Of a DNA stretch of 64,000 bases, positions 33,281 to 44,946 are shown one piece after another. A program made the position numbers and the translations under genes. The first letter of the stretch is position 1. Every line of letters begins with the position of its first letter. The notes under the pieces are model-generated. The model saw only the letters and a list, made by a program, of their open reading frames with translations, was not told the origin of the DNA and did no database searches. Origin of the DNA: Haplosporangium gracile (lineage: Eukaryota > Mortierellomycota > Mortierellomycetes > Mortierellales > Mortierellaceae); the NCBI GenBank assembly GCA_015499985.1, contig JAAAUF010000025.1, positions 39,765 to 103,764 of the forward strand, given 5' to 3'.

Positions 33281-33959
33281 TGTTGCTCTGTAGGTGGGGC
33301 GTGAGAACAAAAAAAAGGTTGCTGATAGTGTCGGTGACGTATGAATGTGTGGTTGCAGCGCCCTCAGTGTGTTCCTGTCTGGAGTGCGTTGAAGTGGGTT
33401 GGAGTGCCTTGAGTTGAATGAGGATGCGTTTCTTCTTTGGTTGTTGAAGATGGAAAAGAGAGAAAGAATGAACGGTTAAAAAGGAGAAGGAGAAGGAAGT
33501 AACGAGGAAGAGAAGGAAGTAAGGAAAGAAGAACGGAGAAGTGGGTTTTCATATGTGTTTGAGCCGCATAGTCTCGAAACGCCACTAATCAAACGCCATC
33601 AATTCTCTTTGACACTCTTAAGAAGGTTGGTTGTCATTCGCCTTGACTAGCATAACCATAGATAGATAATGTCGACCCTTCCTTTCCTTACCAGAGCGCC
33701 TCTCTATCTCTCACACCCTTCCCTTCGCTTGTACCTGTTGCTCCTCTCTTCCCTCCTTCTCTCCTTGTCTACATCTGCACCCACCCCTTTTGCCCTTTCA
33801 CCCTTTCCCGCTTTCGCGCTTTGGCAGTCACACGCTCCAATTTCGCATGTTTATATGTTGCGCGGAAAGGGAAAAGGAAGGAGGACGCGGATTCCGCCAT
33901 GTGAACAACTTTCTTTCTACTTTTCTTTTCAATTAACAAATTCATTCACATTCTCAAAC
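33281..33959. other. bidirectional promoter region of MAF1 and COQ11
   Basis: 680 bp between divergent start codons. It is purine-rich on the MAF1 side (33430-33540) and pyrimidine-rich on the COQ11 side (33680-33800). The plus frame starting at 33669 reads through the COQ11 ATG in frame but is Leu/Ser/Pro low-complexity. I regard it as leader. Confidence 0.5.
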
Positions 33960-35403
33960 ATGGTCGCTCCCTCATTGCAAGCTCTGGCCAAGAAACTTCT
34001 CGTCGTTGGAGGAACTGGCGGTGTTGGTAATAATAATAAGCACACATACACACTTTTTTTTTATCCTGCTCGCGTTCATATCACGTCATTATTCAACCTT
34101 CACTAACAACCGTCCCTTGCTACTTTTATGTCCCACATAGGTTTCCAAGTGTGCAAGGTTGCTGTTGCTCGCGGATGGGATGTCACAAGCTTGAGGTACC
34201 AGGATCATCATTGGCAAAGAACATTTACAAAAACTTTTGTTTACCATCAAGAACGAACGTTCTAATACCAACGCCTTCTTTTTCTGTTTTCAACGTGCCT
34301 TCCTAATAGTCGTCGGGGAAAGCCTACATTGACCGAAACCAACCAGAAGGACTTTGCTGCCCCTCAGGGATGGGCCCTCAAGGTACTCATCTCATACCTT
34401 TCTCATTTTTGTCCGCATTCATCAAAGTCACCATCCTATCGACCACTGCCTAACCATCTCAATCATCATCCAAACAGGTCAACTGGGCGCAAGGAGATTC
34501 CTTGAACCCGAGCACATACAAGGAAGCAATCGCTGGGACCGACTCTGTAGTTCACACGGTCGGGCTCTTGCTAGAAGACAACTACAAGGAGATCCTTCAC
34601 AGTCAAAACTTTGACGAACTGTCCAAATCAGTTCAGACTGCTATCCGTGGACAGAACCCCCTTGATACTGGCAAGGCCCCCAAGTCTGGATTAACTTATG
34701 AGAAGGTTAACCGTGATACTGGTATGTTACACTTTGAGGACACGAGTTGCAACTATGTTGCATATTATCTGTAGCTATTGGGGCATTGGTAACCACGTGG
34801 CCTTATTGTATTTTTTCTTTTTCCTTTTTTTTTTAATGGTAATAATGTATGCATATGTGATTATTAACTGCGTTGTTTCTCTCCTTTTCCTTTCCTCCCT
34901 CATCTTTAAATTGCGAAATGACAGCGATAACGGTGGCGAATGAGGCGGCAAAGGAAGGGATCTCAAGCTTCGCATTCATATCAGCTGCATTTGCACCCCC
35001 TATGGTCCCCAACAGATACGTCACCACCAAGCGCGAGGCCGAGACCGCATTGCTCACGCACCCAGCAGGATTCCGCTCCATCATCTTCCGCCCCGGGTTC
35101 CTCTCCACTCCCGACAGACCCGTCACCCTCCCCCTCGCAGGACTTCTTCAAGTCTCAAGTGCGATTCTGGGCGATTCTGTGAGAGGTACTATCCCGTTTG
35201 CGCAGGCATTGTCGACTCCACCGTTGGAGATGGAGACACTTGCGAGGGCGATTGTGAACTCGCTGGAGAACCCTGAGGTTAGGGGTATTGTTGATGTTGA
35301 AGGGATTGCTGAGTTGGCGAATAACCCTCATACGCAAAATGTTGGTGCTAGCAAGAAGGCTATTGAGGAGAACAAGCAGCCCAAGAATGACAAACTTGAG
35401 TAA
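33960..35403 (+). CDS. COQ11: Coq11-like NAD(P)-binding protein (coenzyme Q synthome)
   Basis: Atypical SDR-fold mitochondrial protein related to the NDUFA9/39-kDa complex I subunit family and yeast Coq11, a component of the coenzyme Q biosynthetic complex. Five exons: 33960-34026, 34141-34195, 34310-34382, 34478-34721 and 34925-35403, all in phase, giving 305 residues. Visible: a Rossmann dinucleotide loop LLVVGGTGGVGFQVCK at 12-27 and VNWAQGDSLNPSTYKEAIAG with DSVVHTVG. Later come SSFAFISAAFAPPMVPNRYV (the usual catalytic Tyr region, YVTTKREAE) and FRSIIFRPGFL. The N-terminus before the loop is only about 11 residues, so a classical cleavable presequence is weak. Some fungi fuse Coq10 to Coq11; here it is free-standing. 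NDUFA9 itself is less likely because of length and motif fit. Confidence 0.85.
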
Positions 35404-35826
35404 AATACAAAACCGCATCGCATCTTTTTTTACATTTTACGGAAGCAAACATATTCGGACTTGCAATGATTGTTATCGTCTTGTTGTTCTTGTTGTTCTT
35501 GTTTTTCGTTTTTCCTTCAGTGCCATCTTGTTTTTTTCGTTTTTTGTTATGGTTGCACAAATAGATCAGACCTACCAGCTTTTCCAAAACAACATAGGCA
35601 CAGCACTAATGCATAGTTTTTTTCGGATATTTACAAAAGGTTTATTTTGGATGATATATGCAAGGGACGCTAGAAACCATAGCCCATGAAGAACCAGCAT
35701 GAGATCTACGAATTTCCAACCATAGTGCTAAGTGTATGTTGTTGTTATAGTTGTTGTAGTTGTAGTTGTAGTAGTTGTAGTTGTTGTTGTTGAAATTCAG
35801 TGCGACGGACTAGCCATGAAAACACT
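35404..35826. other. convergent 3' interval of COQ11 and uricase
   Basis: 3'UTR space with a TTG/TAG-type microsatellite at about 35738-35793 (gttgtagttgtagttg units). No gene; the plus frame 35288-35689 is a shifted shadow of COQ11 plus 3'UTR. Confidence 0.55.
35738..35793. repeat. TTG/TAG trinucleotide repeat
   Basis: Interleaved gttgtt and gtagtt units, imperfect, between two convergent stop codons. Confidence 0.8.
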
Positions 35827-36777
35827 TTAGAGGCGGGCGTGGGAGCCGGGGGCACGAGCGACGGTAGCGGTGATAAGACCGGAGGGATCAGCGAGGGGCT
35901 GGTAGACATCAGCATGCTCCTGCAAGTTCTTGGTACCACGGAAGTAGCTCAAGTCAACAGCAAAGAAGTGCTTGTTGGGGAGGGCATACGAGACACGGTC
36001 CAACCACTTCCAGTTCTGGATCGACTGAGCAGCCATCTTGTAGAGGGTAGCCTGGACCGAGGCGGACTCGTCCTCGGCAAAGGTCTTGCAGGTGACATCA
36101 CGGACGGAATCGTAGATGTTGTTGAAGGGGATCTGGGCGAGTTGGCCAGCAAATTGCTCAGTCTTGACGGCGGGGACGTGGAACTCCCAGGTGGAGTCGA
36201 CGCAGGTGGAGAGGATGCGATCCTTGGTCTCGGGAAGGGTGGTGTACTCATCACGGACAAAGTCCTCGAATGAGGAGCCAGTGGTCTTGAGGACGAGGAG
36301 GCCGGCGATGGCTGACTTCAAGGCGACGACAGTGCGGAGACCGTTGGGGCCACGCTTGACGAACAAGTCAGTCTGACGGGTCTCCTCGCCATCGCGCCAG
36401 AAGGAGTGGTTGTGGGGCTTGCCGTCGATGTTCATGCGGGCCCAGCGGTGGCGGATGATGGTGACGTGGGCGCCTTCGACCCAATCGTAGGTGTTCAAGA
36501 AGTGGTTGGCGAGCTCACCGGCGAAGAGCTCCAAAGTGTCGACGACCTTGGAGGACTTGGCGAGGACGTAGCAGGTGTTCTTGATAGAGTCGGTGGCGAC
36601 GACACGCTTGTTGGAGGCCTCGGTGTAGGAGGTGGTGAAGGCGGAACCGGAGAGGAGGCAACGGATGGTGAGGTCGTCGACACGGTGAACCTTGGTATCC
36701 TTATGGACCTTGAGGAGACGAACCTTGTCCTTTCCGTACTCCTGCTTGTCAAGGAAAACGTTGGTAGTGGCGGTCAT
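35827..36777 (-). CDS. uricase (urate oxidase)
   Basis: Peroxisomal oxidation of urate to 5-hydroxyisourate in purine catabolism, cofactor-free. Intronless, 316 residues, normal family length. Motifs: a KVRLLKVHKD start region (catalytic Lys area), RVVATDSIKNTCYVLAK with the conserved Thr-Asp at 62-63, WARMNIDGKPHNHSFWRDG, TTGSSFEDFVRDEYTTLPET with DRILST, TWEFHVPA, and LPNKHFFAVDLSYF carrying the catalytic His. The last three residues, Ala-Arg-Leu, fit the PTS1 peroxisomal signal. Coding sequence is strongly C/G-ending at third positions and more biased than its neighbours, as in a highly expressed gene. A minus-strand TTTTAAAA (36876-36884) and a GATAA (about 36901) lie upstream, compatible with nitrogen-regulated (GATA-factor) control, but that is inference. 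Confidence 0.96.
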   Translation of the reverse strand: MTATTNVFLDKQEYGKDKVRLLKVHKDTKVHRVDDLTIRCLLSGSAFTTSYTEASNKRVVATDSIKNTCYVLAKSSKVVDTLELFAGELANHFLNTYDWVEGAHVTIIRHRWARMNIDGKPHNHSFWRDGEETRQTDLFVKRGPNGLRTVVALKSAIAGLLVLKTTGSSFEDFVRDEYTTLPETKDRILSTCVDSTWEFHVPAVKTEQFAGQLAQIPFNNIYDSVRDVTCKTFAEDESASVQATLYKMAAQSIQNWKWLDRVSYALPNKHFFAVDLSYFRGTKNLQEHADVYQPLADPSGLITATVARAPGSHARL

Positions 36778-38768
36778 TTTTGCTGGTTGTTGGTGTTGGG
36801 AGTGAAGGAGTGAAGTGGAGTGAGGAGAAGGGGTATCGAATGAAGAATAAAAAAAAGATGGGAGAAGTGTTCTCTTTTAAAAGATTTTTGGGTGTGGTCA
36901 ATTATCGATCGTGCAATTGTGGGGAGCCGTTAATTGCACACGGGATAGGAAGGGGTGGGTTTTGTGAGAAGGAAATATTCAGAGGAGATGGGCACGATGG
37001 AAGGGAAGGAAGGGAAGGGAAGGGAAGGGAAGGGAAGGGAAGGGAAGGAGAGGAAGGAAGGAGAGGGAGAAAAAAAGTGGGGCTCCGGACGAGGCGGGGA
37101 CACCGGGAAGGAGACCGGAAGATACGGAAGAACATTACGGACGAATTCGAAAAATATTATTTCGGAGCCGACGACCCACTTTTAAGAAACGCGGGGCTGG
37201 CTCCTGAGTGTGCTTGTTCTCTCTCTCTCTTTCTTTCTACTCCACGCATCTTTTCCTTCCCACTTCAATGTGCATCCCATGGGCTGTACACAAACAAAGA
37301 CCAACGATACCCACCCATCCATGGGCACACTTCTAATTGTGTCTGCGTACGTTCACATCCAAGTCTGCGTGTTTCAGTTGTCCGTGGGCCTTTCATTGTT
37401 CAAAAGACGAATTGGCCGCAAATGACAGTCACGCATAGCTCTCAATTATGAGAAAAGAAAAAGAAAGCAACACAAAATGCGGGGAAACCGATCGCATTCG
37501 CAGTAGAGGGACGAAAAAGGCGAGCCTCATTCTTCTTTTCAGGTACGATCTGCATCATTTGGCAGAAGGGGAAGAATAGAAAAGCCATTTTGCCTTAGAA
37601 AGGTGGAGGAGGAGAGTTAAGGCTCAAGTCACTCATTCTTCCCCACGGTCAGGCGAGCGCTTCAATGTCACCAACATTTTAATGCCTCTCTCTGTTCTCT
37701 TTTCTAAGCTTTCTCAACTCCAACCCCCCATCAAAGCCCTGAATAACAAGAACAAGAGAACGGAAGTAAACAGATCAAACGCGCTCTGTGCTCTAGTGTG
37801 CTCGTAGATCCACATCCTAGCGCAACAACCACCATGTCCCCGCCTACTTCCCCTCTTTTCTTCTTGCCCTCCACTGGTCTCACTTTGTTGATCTGCTCTT
37901 TGTGTTGTTGTTGTTTTGTTGTTTACATCTATTCGCCTTTGAATTAGTTCGCATATTGGGTAAGAGGAAGGGAGAGCGAGGAGATAGGAGACAGCCCATT
38001 CCCTTACCCATTCAATTTCATCATGCGGATTGCAAAAGAAACAGAGAAAAGAAATGGAGGCGCAAAAAGGAAGGGATCCTTTGACAGGTATGCATTCTGT
38101 CTCAATACTGCCGATTGTTTTTTCGCTTGTACTCTCATCAAAAAGAAAAATGGTGGCAAAATGGATAAACCGCCTCCTCCCCTTCCTTCCCTCCTGTTTA
38201 GACCAATGAGACATTTGCTTTGCGCCGTTTTTAGTTCGTGACAATGCTTTGTACGCAAGATCTATCGCTGATTTCTCCTGTGCATGGCAGGCCTAGTGGG
38301 AGTGGCTAAAACTTGCATGCATAACCCCTTTTGTCCTTCCTATCTGCATTAACCTGTTGGACCAGTCAACACCCTATATACCACTCTCGCTTTTCGACCC
38401 TTGTCTGTCTCTGTTTCCTCCCTTCGCACTTCCCCCTAATTTTCGTGGTTATGCAAATTTGTTTGTTTTTCAACCTTTATTGTATCATGCACGGTTGTAA
38501 ATTCATCATCGTCATCGTCGTCTCCATCGATCATTTTCTTTTCGTTTTCTCACTTCCCATCCCACATCAACCTCCTTTATTTTCAGCATTCATTACCAGT
38601 CATCCTGGTAGGAAAAGTACAAGAGAGACCGAGAAGCCCTCTCGTATATGCGCTGACAATCAAGAAATAGCTGTTTCTTTCACCTTCACCTTTCCCCCTT
38701 CACCCTTCGGGGCAAACATAATGAGAGAAAGAGAGAGAAAAAGGGGGAGTAAACAAGGAAAGGAAGAT
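36778..38768. other. gene-free interval upstream of uricase
   Basis: Uricase promoter, then a polypurine region with GGGAA repeats (37002-37048). After that comes mixed low-complexity sequence with no supported gene up to a gap of ten N at 38769-38778. Minus-frame 37714-38244 and plus-frame 38331-38840 have no domain and cross low-complexity tracts or the gap. Confidence 0.5.
37002..37048 (+). repeat. GGGAA pentanucleotide array in a polypurine tract
   Basis: About nine copies of gggaa within a longer purine-only stretch (about 36998-37080), a few hundred bases upstream of the uricase start. Confidence 0.9.
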
Positions 38769-38778
38769 NNNNNNNNNN
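38769..38778. other. assembly gap (10 N)
   Basis: A run of ten N in GA-rich sequence followed by an A-run. It is a scaffold gap of unknown true length. Confidence 0.98.
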
Positions 38779-40671
38779 AAAAAAAACACATGGAACCCTG
38801 TCTGTTTTTGCGCCCTTACCCATCTTCCCATGATTTTTAACTACCCTGTCGTGGGTACACAACAGCAACCGTGACATGATAGTGTTTTCTGTAAACAATT
38901 TTTTTTTTTTACTTTCTAGAAGTTTTGTTCCGCAAAGGGGACATTGGTAAAGGTTACCACAAAAATACAACAAGCGCGATATGCGTGATTAGGGGTTGAA
39001 ATTGGCTTGCCGAGGCGTGATGCTGACATTGGAGCTTGCCCAAGCGAATGTAGCCAAGGATGTATTGAGGGTAGAAAAGTACGAGATGCTATATGCGCTG
39101 CGCAGTTGCAATATTTACGCGTTTAAATCAAATCTCTATTCAGTGATTAAAAAGGAGACAAGCAAAAAGACCAACGATGCATGCCAGGAAAAGCAAACAA
39201 GAAAAGGAAGAGAAAAAGAAAAAAGGGAAAAAGTTTTGCGAGAAGTCATGAGAACTCGCGCAAAGACCTCGACCAAGGTAAGGAGATGACAGAGAGAAAG
39301 AGTGAAAAAGAAAAGAAAGATGGTGAAAAGGCTATCTATCTCGTGTCATTCGTTTCCTTGGCTTGCCCGAAAGTGAAGGCGTGGGTCAATTCTGTGGAGA
39401 GCGAGAGAGAGAGAGAGAGAAAGTGTGTGTGTGTGTGTGTGTGTGTATGTGATAAAAAAAAGACCGAGGGTTTAGTGTTCATGCCAAAGACGCGCATGAA
39501 AGGAAAAAAAAATGATAAGGGCAAAGAAAACAAAATCGATATCAATAACGAACGACATCAACCATGGACGACAAGACAGCGACAAAAATAGCGAAAAACA
39601 CAACGACAATGCAGCAACTAACTACTGACAACAATGTTGTTTTCTGTTTTTTACTGTTGGCCAAGCTTGATCTAAATAGACAGCTCACTCAAAACACACA
39701 TTGCATTGCACATCTTTGTCAACTTGAGCATGGCTATCAGGCGTTATGTTTATTGCACCATGAGTGGGTTCTTTTTCATCTTCTGTTCAACAATAGAAAA
39801 ACAAACCAAGACAACAATAAAAGAAAATAATACAAGTGGGCTTGGCCATCGGCAGGTTTATTGGATGGTGGTTAGTGTCAGACAAAAAAAAAAAGCGAAA
39901 AAAATAAAATAAAATAAAAAAAAAAAACGTGTTAGCAAGGGAAGTATATTGGTCAAGAAATCTTTGTCTATTTTAGTACACGCTACACTTTTAACAACAA
40001 ATAAATGAGCGGAAAAGTAATAGGGGGAGGAAGAGTAAAGGAAAAAGAAACGAGGGTAGAAAAAATATAAAGTGAGCGAAAGCAGAGAAGGAGATGGGTG
40101 TCCCAATGGTTCGGGAGCATGGAGCGGACGACGAGGACGGCATGTTACAGTAAAACGGAGGGATGTGCAGGAAGCGGGACTTTTTCCATTTGAAGGGAAA
40201 AAATCCAAGGCAGGGAAAGGGGATGATGGCCAATTGCTGTGTGCATTCGAATCTCACGGGTGATAATTCCAGTCTCCGCCTTGCTCTTTTATTCCTCCCA
40301 GATGGCCCCTTCCCCTCCCGTCGTCCCCTTCCTGTGTTTGTCAGCCTTTGTGGTGCCTTTATCAGGAATTGAGTTTTTTACTCGACTCCGACACGACGAG
40401 ACGCACAGTACAAACGATCTCCCTCTTGCGCTCGCGCGCTCAGACGAACGTGCAAATCTCAGACGACGGGACCGACATGGATCGAAAGGAACGGAAATGG
40501 AGAGGAGTGTAAAGGAATGTTGTTCACCCTTCAAGAACAATATCTCTCTTCTGGATCGAGGGGTAAGGTTGAAGGAGACAAAAAATCGATGAGAAAATAC
40601 CACCCCTCGAGACGACATTCTCTCCCTCCCACATGCCCTCTGATGCTGGCACGCTGTGAGTCCAAACACAG
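38779..40671. other. gene-free interval
   Basis: No supported gene. It holds the (GA)n(GT)n microsatellite at 39402-39446 and A-rich sequence at 39880-39930. The plus frame 38996-39289 starts with ordinary-looking residues (MKLACRGVMLTLELAQANVA) but degenerates into Lys/Arg/Glu low complexity and has no splice partner I can defend. Confidence 0.5.
39402..39446. repeat. compound GA/GT microsatellite
   Basis: A gagaga run (39402-39420) followed by a gtgtgt run (39423-39446). Simple-sequence repeat. Confidence 0.92.
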
Positions 40672-41073
40672 TCAGTCCGAAGATCCATGAGCCTCTTCTT
40701 GTTCCTCTCTTCCCTCTTCCTCCATCTCAACATCCGCGCCATCCTCCGCGTTGTCGTCTTGACCAGGGCTAGTCGAAGAGGACGAGGAGGGGCCACCATC
40801 ATCTGCGACATCACCAACGGTATCTCCGGGAACATCACCAGCAGCATCACCAGCGGAATTATCGGCGCCTAGGACATACTGCGGACCATGATGCGGATGC
40901 ATGTTATATTCAACGTCCATGTTCAGGTTCCTTGCGCCATCGGTCTTCTGAATTTCGTCAGAGAGGGGGTTTTCGGTATAGTTGATGGTTGGGGACAAGA
41001 AGGGGCCGCCACCACCGCCTGCCTGGATTGGGATGAAGGTTGGGTTGAAACGGGGGTTGCGAGCGGAGCACAT
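40672..41073 (-). CDS. small acidic disordered protein
   Basis: 133 residues from ATG 41073 (context aacATGtgc). In-frame sequence upstream contains no ATG. The N-terminus MCSARNPRFNPTFIPIQAGG looks structured or conserved. It is followed by INYTENPLSDEIQKTDGARN and a four-residue xxGD repeat (AGDAAGDVPGDTVGDVAD), a Ser run and a strongly acidic tail (VEMEEEGREEQEEAHG). Third positions are C/G-biased, as in real genes of the window. It is not recognised. Possibly a lineage-specific nuclear or cytosolic acidic protein; no zinc ligands or membrane segment. Confidence 0.5.
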   Translation of the reverse strand: MCSARNPRFNPTFIPIQAGGGGGPFLSPTINYTENPLSDEIQKTDGARNLNMDVEYNMHPHHGPQYVLGADNSAGDAAGDVPGDTVGDVADDGGPSSSSSTSPGQDDNAEDGADVEMEEEGREEQEEAHGSSD

Positions 41074-41480
41074 GTTGTGTTCGTTTTTTGTTGAAAAAAG
41101 GAGGTAGGTTGTGGCGTAAGAGTAGGGAGGGAGTGTCAAATAGATGGTGTGACAGTTGCAAACCCAAAAAAAGAGAGAAAAAAAGAGGAAGAAAGGAGCA
41201 GTAAGTCTCGCATTTTTATTCCAGACCGCGAAGATCCTGTAGAACTAGATGAGCATGTGTACCCTTCTTTACAACAAAGAGACACATGCAAACGAGTGAG
41301 CGTGCAAGTGAGTGAGAGACACAAAGAACAGTATGTGTCAAGCAAACGGCAGTTCCGATATCGTTTGTGTACGCCAAGATTAATCGGATGGATCAAGGAG
41401 GAAGGGGAGGAAAGAAGGGGACGGCAGGAGGAAAGGAAGGGAAACGAGGGGAGGAGGATAAGGACGAGGAATTTGTATGT

Positions 41481-41528
41481 ATGTGTGTGCCTGTGTGTGC
41501 CTGTGTGTGCCTGTGTGTGTTGTGTGTG
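41481..41528. repeat. 10-bp minisatellite (tgtgtgcctg)
   Basis: About four head-to-tail copies of tgtgtgcctg ending in a tgtgttgtgtgtg run. Confidence 0.85.
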
Positions 41529-44173
41529 CAGCTGTTATTGTTGTTTGCTACTTCCGATTGTTTGTCACTATTTGCGCATTTCATCCCAAATCTTTGAACG
41601 GAATGAACTAGGTGACACTTTAATTCGGAAGTACGCCTCAATTTTGAAAAAAAACGACACCTCTTCGTCAAGAGCGGAATATTTTTTTTTGAAATGCGCA
41701 ATATTTCCCTATTACGTGTACTGTCGACAATGTGTCTTTATCATGTTTGACGCGACGGAAATCTCTTTCTGAATCAAAAAAAGGAGGCGTACGGGTGGAA
41801 TGGGAAAAAAAAGCATAGAACTGGTATATGGAAGAGCATGAGAACCCTGGTGCGGAAATAATTCCCTGCATGTTCCTTTTTTCATCGACTCTTCCTCCAC
41901 GTAGTAATGCGTCCATCCTCTCTTCTTTTCTTCTATTCAGGAGCAAGGGTATGGGAGGACACGAAGAGGGTCTAGACTTTTTCGTTCAATTACTATGGGA
42001 CGATAGCCTTGCTGTAAGTACGGTACAGGGTAAGTAAAAGGTAGAGAGGCAAGAAGGTAGTATAACGATCAAACAAAGCATGTATGGTTGTTCGGGTCCA
42101 TACCCAAAGCCATGCCCGACACCCTCATGCTGCATATTTGTTGTGACATTCTTTGTGCTTTTGTGTTTTGTTGTGCTAATTCATTGCTCTGTAGGAAAGA
42201 CAGGAGTTGAAGTCGACGGGTGTGAAACGGAATAAGGAGGAGGAGGAGCTGGGAAGGAGGAAAAGTCCAGGAAAAACGAGCGTCGCGGGAGCAAAACGAG
42301 CGAGAATGTGAGAGTATGAGCGCATATGGTATGGAGTATGAGGTGTGGAAGAAGAGTATAGACGAGAAAGAGGAGCGAGAGCAGGGTAAATGGAGAAATT
42401 AGAGGATAGGGGGGTAAAGGACGGAGAATCGGGCTGTTGTTCGATGAGTAGTTTTTGACAGCGAGTACATATGCGTATCGAAATTGATTCATCTCCTCAA
42501 AACACGGCGAGAGGAGAAGAGAGGGATAGAAAGAAGGGTAGAAGAGAGAGGAAACTCCGAGGAGGAGGGTGTGATGGAAACAATAGCAAATAACTTGTCT
42601 GCTATTGTGGTGTTGAACGTAATCCTCGGATCTATCCGTCAGAAGGGGACCAGTGAGCTGGTCAACAACAACAATGAGAGGAAGATATAACTCAGAAGCA
42701 GCATAGAAGAAAGAACAATAACAGGGTAAGCTCTGCTTGACAAGTAGAAGGGTCATCTGTGTATGTGGTGTGGGAGTGAACATCTGAGCAAGTGGGAGTG
42801 AGAGGGAGAGCAAGGGTTTGCAAGTATTTTTTGACTGTGATGGTCTGTGAATCACTCTGAATAGAGAGGTAAGGTCGGACGACGAGTGGACGGACGGACA
42901 AAATCGTTCAATCTCATTTTTTTTTGTTTTACGAAGAGTCGTGGAGTCAATTGGGTGAGTGAGAGATACAGGAAATAGTAAAGAAGGAAAAAAGTTAAAA
43001 GCGAAGCAAGAAAAAGCAACAGAAAAAACAAGACAGGGTCTGTGTGTAAAGAAGAAGGGATAGAGTGAGTTGGTCATGACAAGAATGAGGAAAAATGGCG
43101 ATACTCCAATTCTGGATAGAAAGATACTGTGATGCTTGTTAACGTGTATATTCGAATAATCTGGAACCAAAGAGATTAAAGGATAAGAACCATGGCTACG
43201 GTTTATTGTCCAGCCCCTGGTCCTCCTTGTTCGATGACCGGCTCGTTTCGTCTCGAAGGAGATACTAATTACTAATTGTCTTGGAATGAGACGATAGAGA
43301 GAGCGCGCGCGCGAGATAGAGACAGAGAGAAGAAAAAGTCAGCGAAAAAAATAACAAAAAAAAAAGAAAAACAAAAAAGAGCTGTGGCATTTGAGCTGAG
43401 CAGAGGAGGATAGGAAAGAGAGCGTGTGTAGAGACCCAATGTATTCGTTTTTTGCTTTTTGTTTTCCTTTTCCTTATGTCAATTACTCAATTCTTTTACT
43501 CCACTCTCTCGTTTTTGACTCCTTTCTTGCTTTACTGCACAAGGGGGTGGATGATGGCCATCTCGTTTAGTCCGCTGCGAAAGGGTTGCTGAGGTTTAGT
43601 AGAAAAAAGCAGAAAAAGGCAGAATCGAAGAAAACCTTATTAAGTCCAAGCAAACAAGAGCACGCAAGAGCAGCAGCAGCAACAACAGGAGCAAGCAGAA
43701 GATGACACAAAGAGTACATAAAAAATGATGCCTTGCGGGATAAAATAGTGGTCGCATCATCAGGTTTTTGTTTTACACGGTGAAGAAAGGGAGATACAAC
43801 CACGGGTCACTCTTTCCCTTCTTTCTCTTCTCGTCTATTCTTTTTCTCGTTGTAGAATATTACCTTTGCTATCCCATCCTACAGTTAATTCTAGGAGAAA
43901 AAAGGCTGTGTAATTATTAACCCCTCCATAGCCAATGCTGATTGTGGTTGTTGTTGCTGTTGTTGCTGTTTCTTCTAACAGATTTTTTTGTTGGCAATTT
44001 GAGAGGAATTATTTAGCAACAATGTCTTCATTGTCCGATGGCCGTAGGGCTCGATCTCCCTCTCTTTCCTTCGAGTCACGAACTTTTTGTGTATGTATTT
44101 CACGAATAGTTTAATTTAGCTTTGTTTTTTTTTCTCTCTTGATGGCTGTCTAGGTGTGTGTGTGCATTTTTTT

Positions 44174-44215
44174 TGTTGTTGTTGTTGTTATTGTTGTTGT
44201 TGTTGTTGTTTTGAT
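44174..44215. repeat. GTT trinucleotide microsatellite
   Basis: About fourteen gtt units with one interruption (gttatt). Confidence 0.9.
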
Positions 44216-44895
44216 ATTGTTGATGAACCATGTCCATCTCAAAAACAATGAATAGGATAGAAGGAAAAGAACAAGAAGAAGGGAAACAAACACCACGCAT
44301 CGGAAATGGAGCACCAGTGGAAAAGCACCATAATTCACTTACCATCCAGTAAGGTTGTTGTTTTTCTCTTCTGAACGTTAACTTTTTTTTTGATTCGTTT
44401 GCTTTGTAAAAGAAGGGTACCCAAGACAGTGAACGAGAAAGAAGAAAATACAAAAAAGTGTAAACTCAATGCATGATTGGTCCCTTTTCAAGTCGCAAGT
44501 AGAACACGAAAACACAGGAACTAGTAGGGATTCTCCCTTCTTCCCTCTTCTAAAAACCGTGATCGCGAGGAGGAATAATAAGAAAGGGTAAGGATCACTA
44601 ACCTTTTTTTCTCTTGAAACCCTTTGAGCACAAAAATAATAAAGGAAAGAATACACCGCTCGGCGTTATTGTTTTCGTTGTTCTCCTTTAGGCTTTGCAT
44701 ATTTTTTTGTCCTTTTTTTCATCTTCACAGCCCTTCCGGTCCCTAGTTATTTCTTCTACTTCAGCACGCCAAAGTAATAGGAGAAACGATGTTTGGTGGA
44801 AGAGAGTAACGGGGAACGAAGAAGGAAAAAAAAACGAGAGCAAAGGGTCAAAAAAGAAAGTAAGAAAGCAATCGACGAAAACACACCAAACAACA

Positions 44896-44946
44896 AATCA
44901 CAACAACAAACAAATCACAACAACAAACAAATCACAACAAACAAAT
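44896..44946. repeat. CAACAAACAAAT minisatellite
   Basis: About three copies of a 17-18 bp unit (caacaaacaaatcacaa), A/C-rich, non-coding. Confidence 0.8.

Noticed and set aside
33669..33959. Upstream in-frame extension of COQ11
   Set aside because: Ser/Leu/Pro low-complexity read of a pyrimidine tract. It ends in ordinary leader sequence, and the ATG at 33960 gives the Rossmann loop at the expected position.
42181..43170. 329-codon minus-strand open frame
   Set aside because: Complement of a purine-rich tract. It gives Phe/Leu/Ser/Pro low complexity with no domain, no good start and no codon bias.
43302..43313. gcgcgcgcgc run
   Set aside because: Short dinucleotide run inside a GA-rich tract; Z-DNA potential alone is not worth a claim.
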